This document shows positions 37,405-45,953 of a stretch of 64,000 nt of DNA, in pieces (within the stretch, counting starts at the first letter, position 1; the number at the start of each line of letters is the position of its first letter). This DNA comes from Vibrio agarilyticus (GTDB lineage Bacteria; Pseudomonadota; Gammaproteobacteria; Enterobacterales; Vibrionaceae): NCBI RefSeq assembly GCF_012641465.1, contig NZ_JABAIK010000002.1, positions 1-64,000 of the forward strand, in the 5' to 3' direction. Position numbers and translations under genes: made by a program. The notes under the pieces are model-generated. The model saw only the letters and a list, made by a program, of their open reading frames with translations, was not told the DNA's origin and did no database searches.

Positions 37405-38703
37405 TTACCACCACACGTCAACTTGTGCGCCGACGATAATGTCGTAATCATCCGTTCCAGCATTTGAAGAAACGCCTGGATTACCTTTCAAATACGTAGC
37501 TAGCAAGCGAAGTTCGGGAGCGGGACCGAAGCCTGTGCTGATTGACCAAGTTGGCGCAATTGTCGCCTTGAACGTTGGGTCACCGCCATTATCACGGTTA
37601 ACACTGTTGTCGGTATAACCAAATTCTGACGCGATAAAGAAGTTATCATACTGAGGCATAGTGTAGATTGGGCGCACCATAGCATACCACCACGAATTAT
37701 CGTCTTTTGTGCTATCGTCATACTTAGTGTGTTCATAGCCCACTGCTGGGAAGAACATCCAGTTTTCGCCGAAATAGCCACCGTACATTTGAGCGCGAAC
37801 AGTAACATCGCTATCATCAACGGCACTCATACGCGTTTGCTCAGTGCGGCCATCAATAAAGCCAACACCGCCAGGGCTATAAGCGTTATAGTTGGTGAAT
37901 GTGCGTCCAAGCATTGTACCCGAGCCTAGACCTTTACCCGCTTGCACTGCAACTTTCGAGAAACCATTTCCAAAACCAAAGAAATTCTCAGGTGAGTATT
38001 GAATCAAGGCTTCAACACCGTTTTTCGCGTATTTTTGGGTTGCGGTATCGTTCACGTTCTCGCCAAGATGCTTAAACATGGTATCAACTCGCCATTTGCC
38101 GTAGTCTGCACGGACATGTAGTGCGTGTAACATCTCGTTGGTGCCTACGGAGTTGTTACTTGCAATATAGGCGAAGTCCCAGTAACCATCACCAACCACC
38201 GCATCTTGTACACCCATACCCGTACCTGAGTAATCGGTGTAGAAAAAATCTGTCATGAAGATATAGTTGTCACGACCGTAATAACGTTGACCCGCCCAAA
38301 GAACGCCTGTCTCTGTTACACCATCGAGCTCTACAAAGGCTTCAATTAAACCCGTCGCTTTACCATCTATGTTGGCAAAAGCGTTACTTCCGTTACCATT
38401 TGGATTATCTTGACCAAGACGAGCATTAATACGCACGCTATCTCCATCTTTCCAATCCCAGCGCTGAACGAAAGCAAGCTCGTAGAAATCATCCGCTTCT
38501 AGACCTAAACGGCCTAAAGTTTCTTTTTGACCGCCCCAGTCATGCTGTTTTAAATCATTTTTTGCACTGCTTAACGCACCAGCGCGGAAATAACCGTGGA
38601 ATTCGAAATCAGAGGTGGCTTTATTTTCAGCAAGCGCAGGTGCAGCTAAAATTGTGCTAATTCCAACTGCTAACACTGACTTAGTAAGTATTTTGTTTCG
38701 CAT
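37405..38703 (-). CDS. LamB-type outer-membrane porin, second copy
   Basis: A 432-residue maltoporin-family protein with a signal peptide ending APALA. Family blocks include FHGYFRAGALSSAKNDLK, QKETLGRLGLEADD, YIFMTDFFYTDYSGTGMG and a C-terminal VGAQVDVWW. GGAG lies upstream of the start. It admits sugars to the periplasm. It is divergent from a MalM-like gene, which mirrors the lamB-malM association of classical mal regions, but the neighbouring ABC genes and GH26-like lipoprotein suggest a different oligosaccharide. Confidence 0.92.
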   Translation of the reverse strand: MRNKILTKSVLAVGISTILAAPALAENKATSDFEFHGYFRAGALSSAKNDLKQHDWGGQKETLGRLGLEADDFYELAFVQRWDWKDGDSVRINARLGQDNPNGNGSNAFANIDGKATGLIEAFVELDGVTETGVLWAGQRYYGRDNYIFMTDFFYTDYSGTGMGVQDAVVGDGYWDFAYIASNNSVGTNEMLHALHVRADYGKWRVDTMFKHLGENVNDTATQKYAKNGVEALIQYSPENFFGFGNGFSKVAVQAGKGLGSGTMLGRTFTNYNAYSPGGVGFIDGRTEQTRMSAVDDSDVTVRAQMYGGYFGENWMFFPAVGYEHTKYDDSTKDDNSWWYAMVRPIYTMPQYDNFFIASEFGYTDNSVNRDNGGDPTFKATIAPTWSISTGFGPAPELRLLATYLKGNPGVSSNAGTDDYDIIVGAQVDVWW

Positions 38704-38810
38704 TGTACAACTCCATTTTTATTTTGTTTTGATGACTTACCTGTTTTCATTACTGACCGAGATAAGTTGGAATTGATTATATAGAGATATTTTGTGACTT
38801 TTGAGTGACG

Positions 38811-38850
38811 GTGATCACTTCAACACCTTTAATATGTTGATGGTGATCAC
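38811..38850. promoter_or_regulatory. paired GTGATCAC palindromes in the porin/MalM-like promoter
   Basis: GGTGATCAC occurs at 38810-38818 and again at 38842-38850, centres 32 bases apart (about three helical turns), in the 330-base divergent intergenic region. The repetition and helical phasing suggest an operator pair. The binding protein is unknown; the spacing does not fit a standard CRP site. Confidence 0.45.
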
Positions 38851-39032
38851 GAGGCAATAATTATGAAGAATGTTGTAACTATAAAAGAAAAAAGGGTAAC
38901 AATTACGAGATTTAACTATGCGTTTAACTCTTTTTACTTCGCTAGTACGTTCACAATTTGATGCTATTACAACTGAATTATAACGAAGATAATAATATAA
39001 TGGTTCTATTTTATACCATTGAGAAAAGACAC

Positions 39033-39983
39033 ATGAAAAAAACAGCTTTTATCGTATTGAGCTACGCTGCACTGAGTTTTTCTAACGTACAAGCCGCTAC
39101 AAACCAATCCCAAGATAATAACCAAATATCAGCATGCTGTACGGACATCGCCAATATCCCATACCGCAAAATCACAGAACCTAGTAGCATTGATGTGATG
39201 ATCGACACCAGCAGCCCAATGGTTCAGTTTCGCACTGGAAACTCATATGTAGCAGGGATTGAGCTTCCTAAAAGTAAAAGTGATATCACTTTAGAGGTCG
39301 CATCACTGATTGGAGATGAGGTATTCATACCTAAAGTGCTTGTTTTAGATAAATATCATAACGCAATTGATCTCATTGCAGATGAAACCATTGTTTTTGA
39401 AAAAGCAGGTTTATTTAACCAAAATCAGTTTTCTGGAACTTATATTCTTGCAAAAAATCAAGACAGTGGCCCAGAACCTCGCTACCTAGTGATTTTCACT
39501 GACGAAAATCAAGATCAAAAATTTACTCAAAGAGAAAAACCTAACGACTTAGCAATACGTTCTGGAAACATCACAGCGAATAAGATTAATAATACCAGCT
39601 TAAAAGCACGCCACTCAGCAACTGGCGAGGTGATGCTGGATATCGACTATACCCCATTTATTGAAGTTGAGCAGAAAATGGAGAAAGTCAATCAAGTGGT
39701 AATGGAAAACAGAGTAAAAGCGACTGCAGTGTTATCCGATCAAAAAACCGCCAACAACGAGAGCGTTATCACAACAAAAAACAATATCCCTGAAATTAAT
39801 GACAACAATATCACAAAATCAGAAGAGCCACTGTCAAAACAGGAAGTTTATATCAAACTTATAAATCATGCCTTAAAGAACGGTGATATTGATAAAGCAT
39901 TAGAGATTGTTGATTACTCGAAATCACGAGGGTTCAACGGTGTTGAAGAGTTCTTTTTTGAAGAAGTTAAAAAATACTACTAA
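39033..39983 (+). CDS. MalM-like periplasmic protein
   Basis: A 316-residue exported protein. The start MKKTAFIVLS at 39033 gives a signal peptide ending VQAA; a longer frame begins 25 codons earlier without support. The CCTDIANIPYRKI motif near the mature N-terminus, a beta-rich middle with LVIFTDENQDQKFTQRE, and a C-terminal helical repeat (INHALKNGDIDKALEIVD) fit the MalM family, whose biochemical role is still unclear. It is divergent from a LamB porin and followed by a degenerate epimerase. Confidence 0.8.
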   Translation: MKKTAFIVLSYAALSFSNVQAATNQSQDNNQISACCTDIANIPYRKITEPSSIDVMIDTSSPMVQFRTGNSYVAGIELPKSKSDITLEVASLIGDEVFIPKVLVLDKYHNAIDLIADETIVFEKAGLFNQNQFSGTYILAKNQDSGPEPRYLVIFTDENQDQKFTQREKPNDLAIRSGNITANKINNTSLKARHSATGEVMLDIDYTPFIEVEQKMEKVNQVVMENRVKATAVLSDQKTANNESVITTKNNIPEINDNNITKSEEPLSKQEVYIKLINHALKNGDIDKALEIVDYSKSRGFNGVEEFFFEEVKKYY

Positions 39984-40014
39984 TAGTAAAATATAATAAT
40001 ATTGTGTGATTTTT

Positions 40015-40037
40015 TAGCCCCCCTTTTATTAGGGGGC
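40015..40037 (+). terminator. weak hairpin after the MalM-like gene
   Basis: GCCCCC pairs with GGGGGC around CTTTTATTA. No long T run follows on the plus strand, so termination may be partial and the epimerase-like gene could be read through. Confidence 0.4.
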
Positions 40038-40093
40038 ATCTGAATTTGATTTTCGCCCGCACTTGACCTTTCATCCACGTGACGAGAAAACCA

Positions 40094-41158
40094 ATGATTC
40101 ATTTTGATAATTCCACTGAAAACCGACAATGGGGCCATTATACCCTTTACACTCTAAAAAATGATTTGGGCACAAAGGTGGAGATCAGCGATCTTGGTGC
40201 CGCGATAATAAACTTTTGGGTGCGAGATCGTGATCATCGAGTGCGCAATATTGTGCTCGGGTATAATGATTCTGCCAGCTATCTTAACAGTTCGAGCTAC
40301 TTAAGTGGCGTGATCCCGTCTCAGACGGTTAAAAATCAATACGCCGAGCTACATAAATCACGTTGGACACTGGTTGCGTTAGCCGCTCAGCACATTACCC
40401 TCGAAACCAGCTTAGTATTGAATGATCATGCCACCGCTCAAAGCATCGCTTCACCACAGGCCATCACAGTAATGGTCACTTATCGGCTGAGTGACGATAA
40501 CGAACTCACTCAACATATTTGGGCTGAGCCCAATTTTCCTTGCTCTCTTGATATTACCAGTCATAGCTATTTTAATTTGCTTGGTCGTCATCATGACATC
40601 ACAGATCACATCGTCAATATTGATGCGGATTTGTGTTGGCCTCTCAATACATCGCCGCAAGAGGCGTTGCCGAGTATGGACGTTGCCGCTGACTTCAAGC
40701 AACCTAAATCAATTCGTATTGGCATTGCCGAGCAAGTTCGTTTAGGTCAACCGGATGGGTACGCACAAAACTATCGATTAAACGGCCATGGTTTGCGCAC
40801 GGTGTGCTGGGTCTTTGAGCCGACAACCGGGCTCAGTTTTGAACTCTTGTCTGATAAATCCGCTGTACAATTTAACACTGGTCGTCATCTTCAGCTGGAG
40901 CAAGATGACTATGCACCCTATTCCGGTTTTTGCTTTGAGCCGATGCAGCTCCCCACGCAGTCAAACTTTGCAAATGGATCATCGCCAAAAGCCTCAATCA
41001 ATCACCTCGATTGTGGCCAATCGATAGCCGATGGAATCAAGATCAACGAGTCAACGTTAGCAGTCGATAACACCGCTGCGCTTTGGTTTGACGAAAATCG
41101 TCCCTACTCATCAACAACCATCTATAAAGTGCAAGTCGAGCCTCAATTTAGCCACTAA
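40094..41158 (+). CDS. degenerate aldose-epimerase-like protein
   Basis: About 354 residues, GalM family. It aligns with the epimerase at 24672-25712 at the N-terminus (WGHYTLYTLKNDLGTKVEISDLGA) and keeps the second His motif as SHSYFNL and the Glu motif as FEPMQLP. The segment that should hold the first active-site His (NHLHG) is missing and the surrounding sequence is shortened. It may be an inactive sugar-binding relative or act on a different sugar. I prefer the ATG at 40094 over a GTG 15 bases earlier; neither has a strong ribosome-binding site. Confidence 0.75.
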   Translation: MIHFDNSTENRQWGHYTLYTLKNDLGTKVEISDLGAAIINFWVRDRDHRVRNIVLGYNDSASYLNSSSYLSGVIPSQTVKNQYAELHKSRWTLVALAAQHITLETSLVLNDHATAQSIASPQAITVMVTYRLSDDNELTQHIWAEPNFPCSLDITSHSYFNLLGRHHDITDHIVNIDADLCWPLNTSPQEALPSMDVAADFKQPKSIRIGIAEQVRLGQPDGYAQNYRLNGHGLRTVCWVFEPTTGLSFELLSDKSAVQFNTGRHLQLEQDDYAPYSGFCFEPMQLPTQSNFANGSSPKASINHLDCGQSIADGIKINESTLAVDNTAALWFDENRPYSSTTIYKVQVEPQFSH

Positions 41159-41197
41159 TTTTTCAGTGATTTATCTTCTGGTTTTATTAGACGAGAA

Positions 41198-41238
41198 TAT
41201 ACCCAAGTAACCTCAAGATGCATGGTTACTTGCGTATA
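41198..41238. repeat. minimal palindromic repeat, second type
   Basis: ATACCCAAGTAACCTCAAGA, then TGCATGGTTACTTGCGTATA. It is the short form also seen at 31077-31109 and 49803-49854. Confidence 0.7.
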
Positions 41239-41240
41239 TA

Positions 41241-41270
41241 AAAAGGTGCAGTATCATGCTGCACCTTTAT
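41241..41270. terminator. bidirectional terminator
   Basis: AAAGGTGCAG, loop TATCAT, CTGCACCTTT, with A-rich and T-rich flanks. It separates the convergent epimerase-like gene and the GH26-like gene. Confidence 0.85.
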
Positions 41271-41306
41271 TACTCGAATTAACCACACGGTTTGTATTGA
41301 TTTATA

Positions 41307-42755
41307 CTAGCGACGATCAAACATCACATAATCGATGTTAAGCGCGCTATCGCCCGATTCAAAGATGATTTCGACATCTGCGCCATCGGGTATACTCACT
41401 TGCTGCTCAATCATGTCATAAGTTCCCACCCAAGACCCTGTGCCTTCAAAAGTAAGGTCATAAGCACGAGATCCATTGACAGCAAGCCCGATTTTACCGG
41501 TATTGATCGTTGCATAGCGAACCGCGATGTAGTTTGACTGAGTGACATTTTCAAACTTGAGGCCATCGCCCGTTTGATACATATAGGCCATGCCTTTACC
41601 ACCCACTGCGGCACTATCAGGATAAATACGCACGTTACCACGAGGTATCGCATCCTCCGCTTGCAACTGGCTTTCGTTACCGGTTAAGTTTGGTTTCATC
41701 TTATCACGCGCCGCTTTCTGCTCTTCGTAATCCTCTGGCAGAATAAAAATAGGTGGCTGCTTTAGCGTTGATGTTGTTTCCCAACCTTCACGTTTTATCG
41801 TGCGACGCCATTTGCCGGACAGATAAAGGTTAGATTGTAAACGCGTATCACCCCATCCTTGCCCTTTCCACATCGGCTGCTCATCCCAAAGCGCGTTAAT
41901 GTACGCAATGATGCCAATCACATCTTGATTGTCTTCGAGGTGTTGTAAAAACGGCACAAACCAGCTGTCCCACAGCTCTTTGCCATCGTCGAGCATCAGG
42001 TTAGCGCCGCGAGGCGTCAACTCGGCAATCATTACTGGCTTGCCTTTTTCACGTGCAAGACGCAGCATCTCTTTACCTGCTTCTTTTGGATCATGGTTAA
42101 AATAGGAATACGCTATCCAATCGACGTAATTATCACCTGGATAATATTGCAAAAGATCATCACGTTCTTCTTCATAACCACTCGATTGCCAAACGAATTC
42201 GACGTTACTCACGCCCTCTTTACGTAGACCATCGACAATGCGTCGAAACGCCTTTTTGTAGCTTTCAGGCGCATAACCGTTCCAAGCACCTTCAAACTCA
42301 TAACCAATTCGCAAATAGATTTTACGCTCAGATTGCGCCATCCACTGAGCAAATTTGACAATATTTGCGTCAAGCTCACCGCTGTTAACTTTATCCAATT
42401 GGTCAACCAAGCTTAAGCCAATCGCAATATCAACGCCGTTATAACCAGGATCTTGCAAATACAAATTGGCGTGGTTGTCACCTGCGCCGTAATTCACTTT
42501 CTCTGTTAGACCTTCGAGGGATTGTAAGCTGGTATAAATGGTGATACCTGCTGGATGGCCAAAATAGTCCACATAGCCATTATCGTATTGGGCTAATCCA
42601 CCGACTGCGCCGAGATCTTGACCGACAAATAAGCGGATATTTTCTGGTTTCGTTATTGGGGTTGCTACAAACTCTTGCTCTGGCATAGGGGTGGAACTTG
42701 AGCATGCCGTTATTAGAGCAAAGCTGATCAGTGCAAGTAGATAGCGTCTCATCAT
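41307..42755 (-). CDS. GH26-like glycosidase lipoprotein with C-terminal carbohydrate-binding domain
   Basis: A 482-residue lipoprotein (lipobox ITAC, Cys18). Residues 40-340 look like a clan GH-A barrel of family 26: YLRIGYEFEGAWNGY holds the likely acid/base Glu (153 or 155), and MIAELTPRG holds the nucleophile Glu245. Residues 370-482 form a beta-sandwich carbohydrate-binding domain like CBM6/35 ending NIDYVMFDRR. GH26 includes mannanases and the beta-1,3-xylanases of marine vibrios; the xylose genes nearby favour a xylanase, without proof. As a lipoprotein it is probably on the outer membrane and supplies the adjacent importer. AAGGAG precedes the start. Confidence 0.8.
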   Translation of the reverse strand: MMRRYLLALISFALITACSSSTPMPEQEFVATPITKPENIRLFVGQDLGAVGGLAQYDNGYVDYFGHPAGITIYTSLQSLEGLTEKVNYGAGDNHANLYLQDPGYNGVDIAIGLSLVDQLDKVNSGELDANIVKFAQWMAQSERKIYLRIGYEFEGAWNGYAPESYKKAFRRIVDGLRKEGVSNVEFVWQSSGYEEERDDLLQYYPGDNYVDWIAYSYFNHDPKEAGKEMLRLAREKGKPVMIAELTPRGANLMLDDGKELWDSWFVPFLQHLEDNQDVIGIIAYINALWDEQPMWKGQGWGDTRLQSNLYLSGKWRRTIKREGWETTSTLKQPPIFILPEDYEEQKAARDKMKPNLTGNESQLQAEDAIPRGNVRIYPDSAAVGGKGMAYMYQTGDGLKFENVTQSNYIAVRYATINTGKIGLAVNGSRAYDLTFEGTGSWVGTYDMIEQQVSIPDGADVEIIFESGDSALNIDYVMFDRR

Positions 42756-42778
42756 GACTCCTTTATTATTTGCTCAAT

Positions 42779-42899
42779 GTACCCAGACGACTTGAAGTTA
42801 CAGCGTGATGGCAAGCAAAGCCTTCAAAACATAGAATGACTATGATGAGGTTTGTGAAAACGAGCCAACAATGCTGTTGCTTCAAGTGGGACGGGCATA
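42779..42899. repeat. vibrio ERIC-like repeat, full length
   Basis: GTACCCAGACGACTTGAAGT to GCTTCAAGTGGGACGGGCAT, with GCAAGCAAAGCCT, ACTATGATGAGG and GAGCCAACAATGCTG inside. It lies between the GH26-like gene and the ABC operon. Confidence 0.85.
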
Positions 42900-42927
42900 A
42901 AAACCTCGCAACCGAACGATTGCGAGG
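42900..42927 (-). terminator. terminator after the MalK-like gene
   Basis: CCTCGCAA pairs with TTGCGAGG; on the minus strand it is followed by TTTTTA. It ends the importer operon, implying a separate promoter for the GH26-like gene or read-through. Confidence 0.8.
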
Positions 42928-42949
42928 GTATAGATCTTAATTAAATGAC

Positions 42950-44047
42950 TTAGTGGTTATCGTAAATTGCGGTTTCACTTTGCATATTAAAAATATGCAA
43001 TTGTTCGCTATCTAGATAAAGTTTGAGTTTCTGACCTTCTTGCACTGATTGGGTCGATGGTGCTTCAACCACTAAGTTATGATCACCAAAACGGTTGAGG
43101 ATCTGAATCGTAGAACCGAGCAGTTCGTAGCTTTCCACTACGACATCCACTTCGATCGGTTTATCCAATAGCTCTGGAGTTAAGTGAACATCACTCGGAC
43201 GAATCCCGACAACAACGCTTTCTTGTGCGGTATTCTCGTTCAAACGCCCTGCCAATGGTAAGCGCTGGCCAGCTAAATCTACGGTCCAACCGCTATCATC
43301 ATTGTTAAGGTGGCCTGAAAGTAAGTTCATGGTTGGGCTACCAATAAAGCCTGCCACAAACTTGTTCGCAGGTTTTTGGTAAATCTCTTTCGGCGTACCA
43401 ATCTGCTCTACTTCACCGTCACGTAAAATCACGATGCGATCAGCAAGCGTCATGGCTTCCACTTGATCATGGGTCACGTAAATCGTGGTCTTTTTCAGTT
43501 TCTTATGCATCGCTTTGATTTCGCTGCGCATTGCATTACGTAACTTGGCGTCCAAGTTTGAAAGAGGTTCATCAAACAAAAACACCTCTGGTGTACGAAC
43601 CATTGCACGCCCCATCGCCACACGCTGACGCTGACCACCGGAAAGTGCTTTAGGTTTGCGATCAAGTAGTGGCGTTAATTGCAGCATGTCTGCAATAGGA
43701 CGTACTTTCTCTTCGATCTGCTCTTTCGTATGACCAGAAAGTTTCAGAGCAAAGGCGATATTATCGTAAACCGACATATGCGGATAAAGCGCGTAACTTT
43801 GGAACACCATCGCGATGTCACGATCTTTTGGTTCTAGATTGTTAACCACTTTGCCATTGATAGAGATTTCACCACCTGAAATATCTTCAAGACCGGCTAA
43901 CATTCTCAATGTTGTTGATTTACCACAACCCGATGGGCCAAGGAATACAATAAATTCACCGTCTTTAATGTCCAAATTAAATTTCTTTACAATATGAACA
44001 TTGCCCGGATAGATTTTATCTACGTTCTTAAATGATACCGAAGCCAT
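42950..44047 (-). CDS. sugar ABC importer ATPase (MalK/UgpC/MsmK type)
   Basis: A 365-residue ATPase. It has Walker A GPSGCGKST, signature LSGGQRQR, Walker B VFLFDEP, the switch His in YVTHDQ, and a C-terminal OB-fold regulatory domain from about residue 240 (GIRPSDVHL). It hydrolyses ATP for the two MalFG-type permeases encoded upstream. It lies 16 bases after the MalG-type gene. A gene of this type inside the operon, rather than a shared ATPase elsewhere, makes this a self-contained importer. Confidence 0.93.
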   Translation of the reverse strand: MASVSFKNVDKIYPGNVHIVKKFNLDIKDGEFIVFLGPSGCGKSTTLRMLAGLEDISGGEISINGKVVNNLEPKDRDIAMVFQSYALYPHMSVYDNIAFALKLSGHTKEQIEEKVRPIADMLQLTPLLDRKPKALSGGQRQRVAMGRAMVRTPEVFLFDEPLSNLDAKLRNAMRSEIKAMHKKLKKTTIYVTHDQVEAMTLADRIVILRDGEVEQIGTPKEIYQKPANKFVAGFIGSPTMNLLSGHLNNDDSGWTVDLAGQRLPLAGRLNENTAQESVVVGIRPSDVHLTPELLDKPIEVDVVVESYELLGSTIQILNRFGDHNLVVEAPSTQSVQEGQKLKLYLDSEQLHIFNMQSETAIYDNH

Positions 44048-44063
44048 AATAATTCCTATTTAA

Positions 44064-44891
44064 TTAACCTTTCACTGCGCCACCGGTTAATCCGGCTACG
44101 ATGTATTTTTGAGCAAGCAAGAAGAAAATAACTGCAGGTGTAATCGTCACTGAAACGTATGCCAAAATCTTGTTCCATGCGATGCCGTACTCACCTCGAT
44201 ATTTCATGATCCCCATAGTCCATGGGTACATATCTTCGGTATTGAGCACCAATAGAGGAAGTAAGTAGTTATTCCAACTGCCTACGAGCACAAAGACCCC
44301 TACCGTTGCCAAAATTGGCGTTGAAAGTGGCAGTATGATGTGGAGATAAAATCGAGCATAGCTGCATCCATCGACGCGAGCGGCATCAAATAGCTCTCTT
44401 GGTAACTGCTCAAAGAAGGTTCTAAATAAGAGAATACTGAATCCCAAACCAAAAGCGACTTGAGGTACAACAATCCCAGGTAATGTATCTAGCAAGGCTA
44501 AGTCACGAATTCTTAGAAACAAAGGAAGAATCGCGGCTGCAGCTGGAAACATCATGCCCATCAAAAAGTAGCTGTACACATAATTGTGACCGGCAAACTT
44601 AATATGAGAAAACGTAAATGCGGTCATGGTGCCTATCATCAGGGTTAGTAGAACCGACAACCCAGCGATGACTAATGAGTTCTTCATTAGTAACCAAATA
44701 GTACCGTCTTCAAAAACCGCTGCGTAGTGTTCCATTTCCCACGCTTCTGGAACACCAAAAGGGTTAGTCCTTAATTCACCGAGACTCTTAAATCCGCCAA
44801 ATAATGTTGCAATCATTGGCAACAGCACAAATCCGGCAACGAGCATGAGGAATATTAGTCTTACCCATTGAACATTTTTTACTTTATCCAT
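44064..44891 (-). CDS. sugar ABC importer permease (MalG type)
   Basis: A 275-residue inner-membrane protein with six predicted TM segments. The EAA loop is visible as LFDAARVDGCSYARFYLHIILPLSTP, and the C-terminus GLTGGAVKG is typical of MalG-family permeases. It forms the pore with the MalF-type protein encoded 11 bases upstream. Confidence 0.92.
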   Translation of the reverse strand: MDKVKNVQWVRLIFLMLVAGFVLLPMIATLFGGFKSLGELRTNPFGVPEAWEMEHYAAVFEDGTIWLLMKNSLVIAGLSVLLTLMIGTMTAFTFSHIKFAGHNYVYSYFLMGMMFPAAAAILPLFLRIRDLALLDTLPGIVVPQVAFGLGFSILLFRTFFEQLPRELFDAARVDGCSYARFYLHIILPLSTPILATVGVFVLVGSWNNYLLPLLVLNTEDMYPWTMGIMKYRGEYGIAWNKILAYVSVTITPAVIFFLLAQKYIVAGLTGGAVKG

Positions 44892-44902
44892 GCCGGTCTA
44901 CC

Positions 44903-45853
44903 CTAATTTTTTTGTTCTTTCATTATTGAATTTTGATATGTGAATGCAAACACCACACACACAATAAACAATACGACACCAATAGCACTACCAAAACCAA
45001 CTTTCATTCGAGTAATACCAAACGTATATAAGTAGCTGACTAATGAATGACTCTCATGAGACGGGCCACCGCCAGTAAGTGGCATAATAAGGTCAAAGGT
45101 TTGTAACGCACCTAGAATACTAAAGAAAATAGAGACTTTTATTCCGGCCGCTATGAGTGGCACTTTAACAAACCAGATAGTTTGAAGTTTCGAGGCACCA
45201 TCTAGTTTTGATGCTTCAATAAGATCTTTAGGAACACTTTGCAACGCTGCAATATAAATCATCATGTGGAAACCAAAATATTTCCAAACAATTACGACCA
45301 AAATTGCAGTGAATGCCCAATCACGGTCAGCCAGGATATACCAAGGATCCGTACCTAACGACTCAGCGATTCCGGCCATCATGCCGTAGTCACCATCAAA
45401 CACAAAACGCCATATCAAACCTGCAACGACTTCAGCTAAAATGTATGGCAAAAAGAAAATTAAACGAAAAACACTGTTAGACCAGCTTTGTTTGTAAATG
45501 CTTAGTGCAACGACCAAAGCCAAAGGTAGCTGAATTAACAATGAAACAATAATGATTTTAACTGTATTCCAAGCTGCCGTTTCAAATGCCCCATGGTTAA
45601 ACAGGCGAACATAATTATCAAAATCGACAAACTTACTTGGTTCACCATAACCATTCCATTTAAAAAAGCTATAATAGCCAGCCTCTCCTAATGGTAAAAT
45701 TACAAAAATTGTAAACAGCATTAGCGCCGGTGGTAGAAAAAACAGTAAGGTTAGCAAGCGATTTCCTTGATTTCGCTCTTTAAGCCATTGCTTAAATTTC
45801 GACGTGCCGGAAACCTGAGGCTCGCTGATAACTGCCGCTAACTTGTCACTCAT
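44903..45853 (-). CDS. sugar ABC importer permease (MalF type)
   Basis: A 316-residue permease. I chose MSDKLAAV at 45853, with AGAGGA upstream, over an ATG 22 codons earlier that lies in an intercistronic hairpin. There are about six TM segments, and the EAA loop is present as DLIEASKLDGASKLQTIWFVKVPLI. It is shorter than E. coli MalF because it lacks the large periplasmic P2 domain, as is usual for family-1 carbohydrate permeases. Confidence 0.92.
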   Translation of the reverse strand: MSDKLAAVISEPQVSGTSKFKQWLKERNQGNRLLTLLFFLPPALMLFTIFVILPLGEAGYYSFFKWNGYGEPSKFVDFDNYVRLFNHGAFETAAWNTVKIIIVSLLIQLPLALVVALSIYKQSWSNSVFRLIFFLPYILAEVVAGLIWRFVFDGDYGMMAGIAESLGTDPWYILADRDWAFTAILVVIVWKYFGFHMMIYIAALQSVPKDLIEASKLDGASKLQTIWFVKVPLIAAGIKVSIFFSILGALQTFDLIMPLTGGGPSHESHSLVSYLYTFGITRMKVGFGSAIGVVLFIVCVVFAFTYQNSIMKEQKN

Positions 45854-45876
45854 ATAATATCCTCTTATGTAGAACA

Positions 45877-45932
45877 AAAGCTGGTTAATTGGTGAACGAA
45901 GCCTTTTTATGAAAGACAAATTAACCAGCTTT
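45877..45932 (-). other. intercistronic hairpin between binding-protein and permease genes
   Basis: AAAGCTGGTTAATT at 45878-45891 pairs with AATTAACCAGCTTT at 45918-45931. The stem is long and has a 25-base loop. It lies between the binding-protein stop and the MalF-type start, the place where malE-malF type operons use a hairpin to give more binding protein than permease. Confidence 0.7.
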
Positions 45933-45953
45933 GTGCTACTTACTGTCGCCTAA

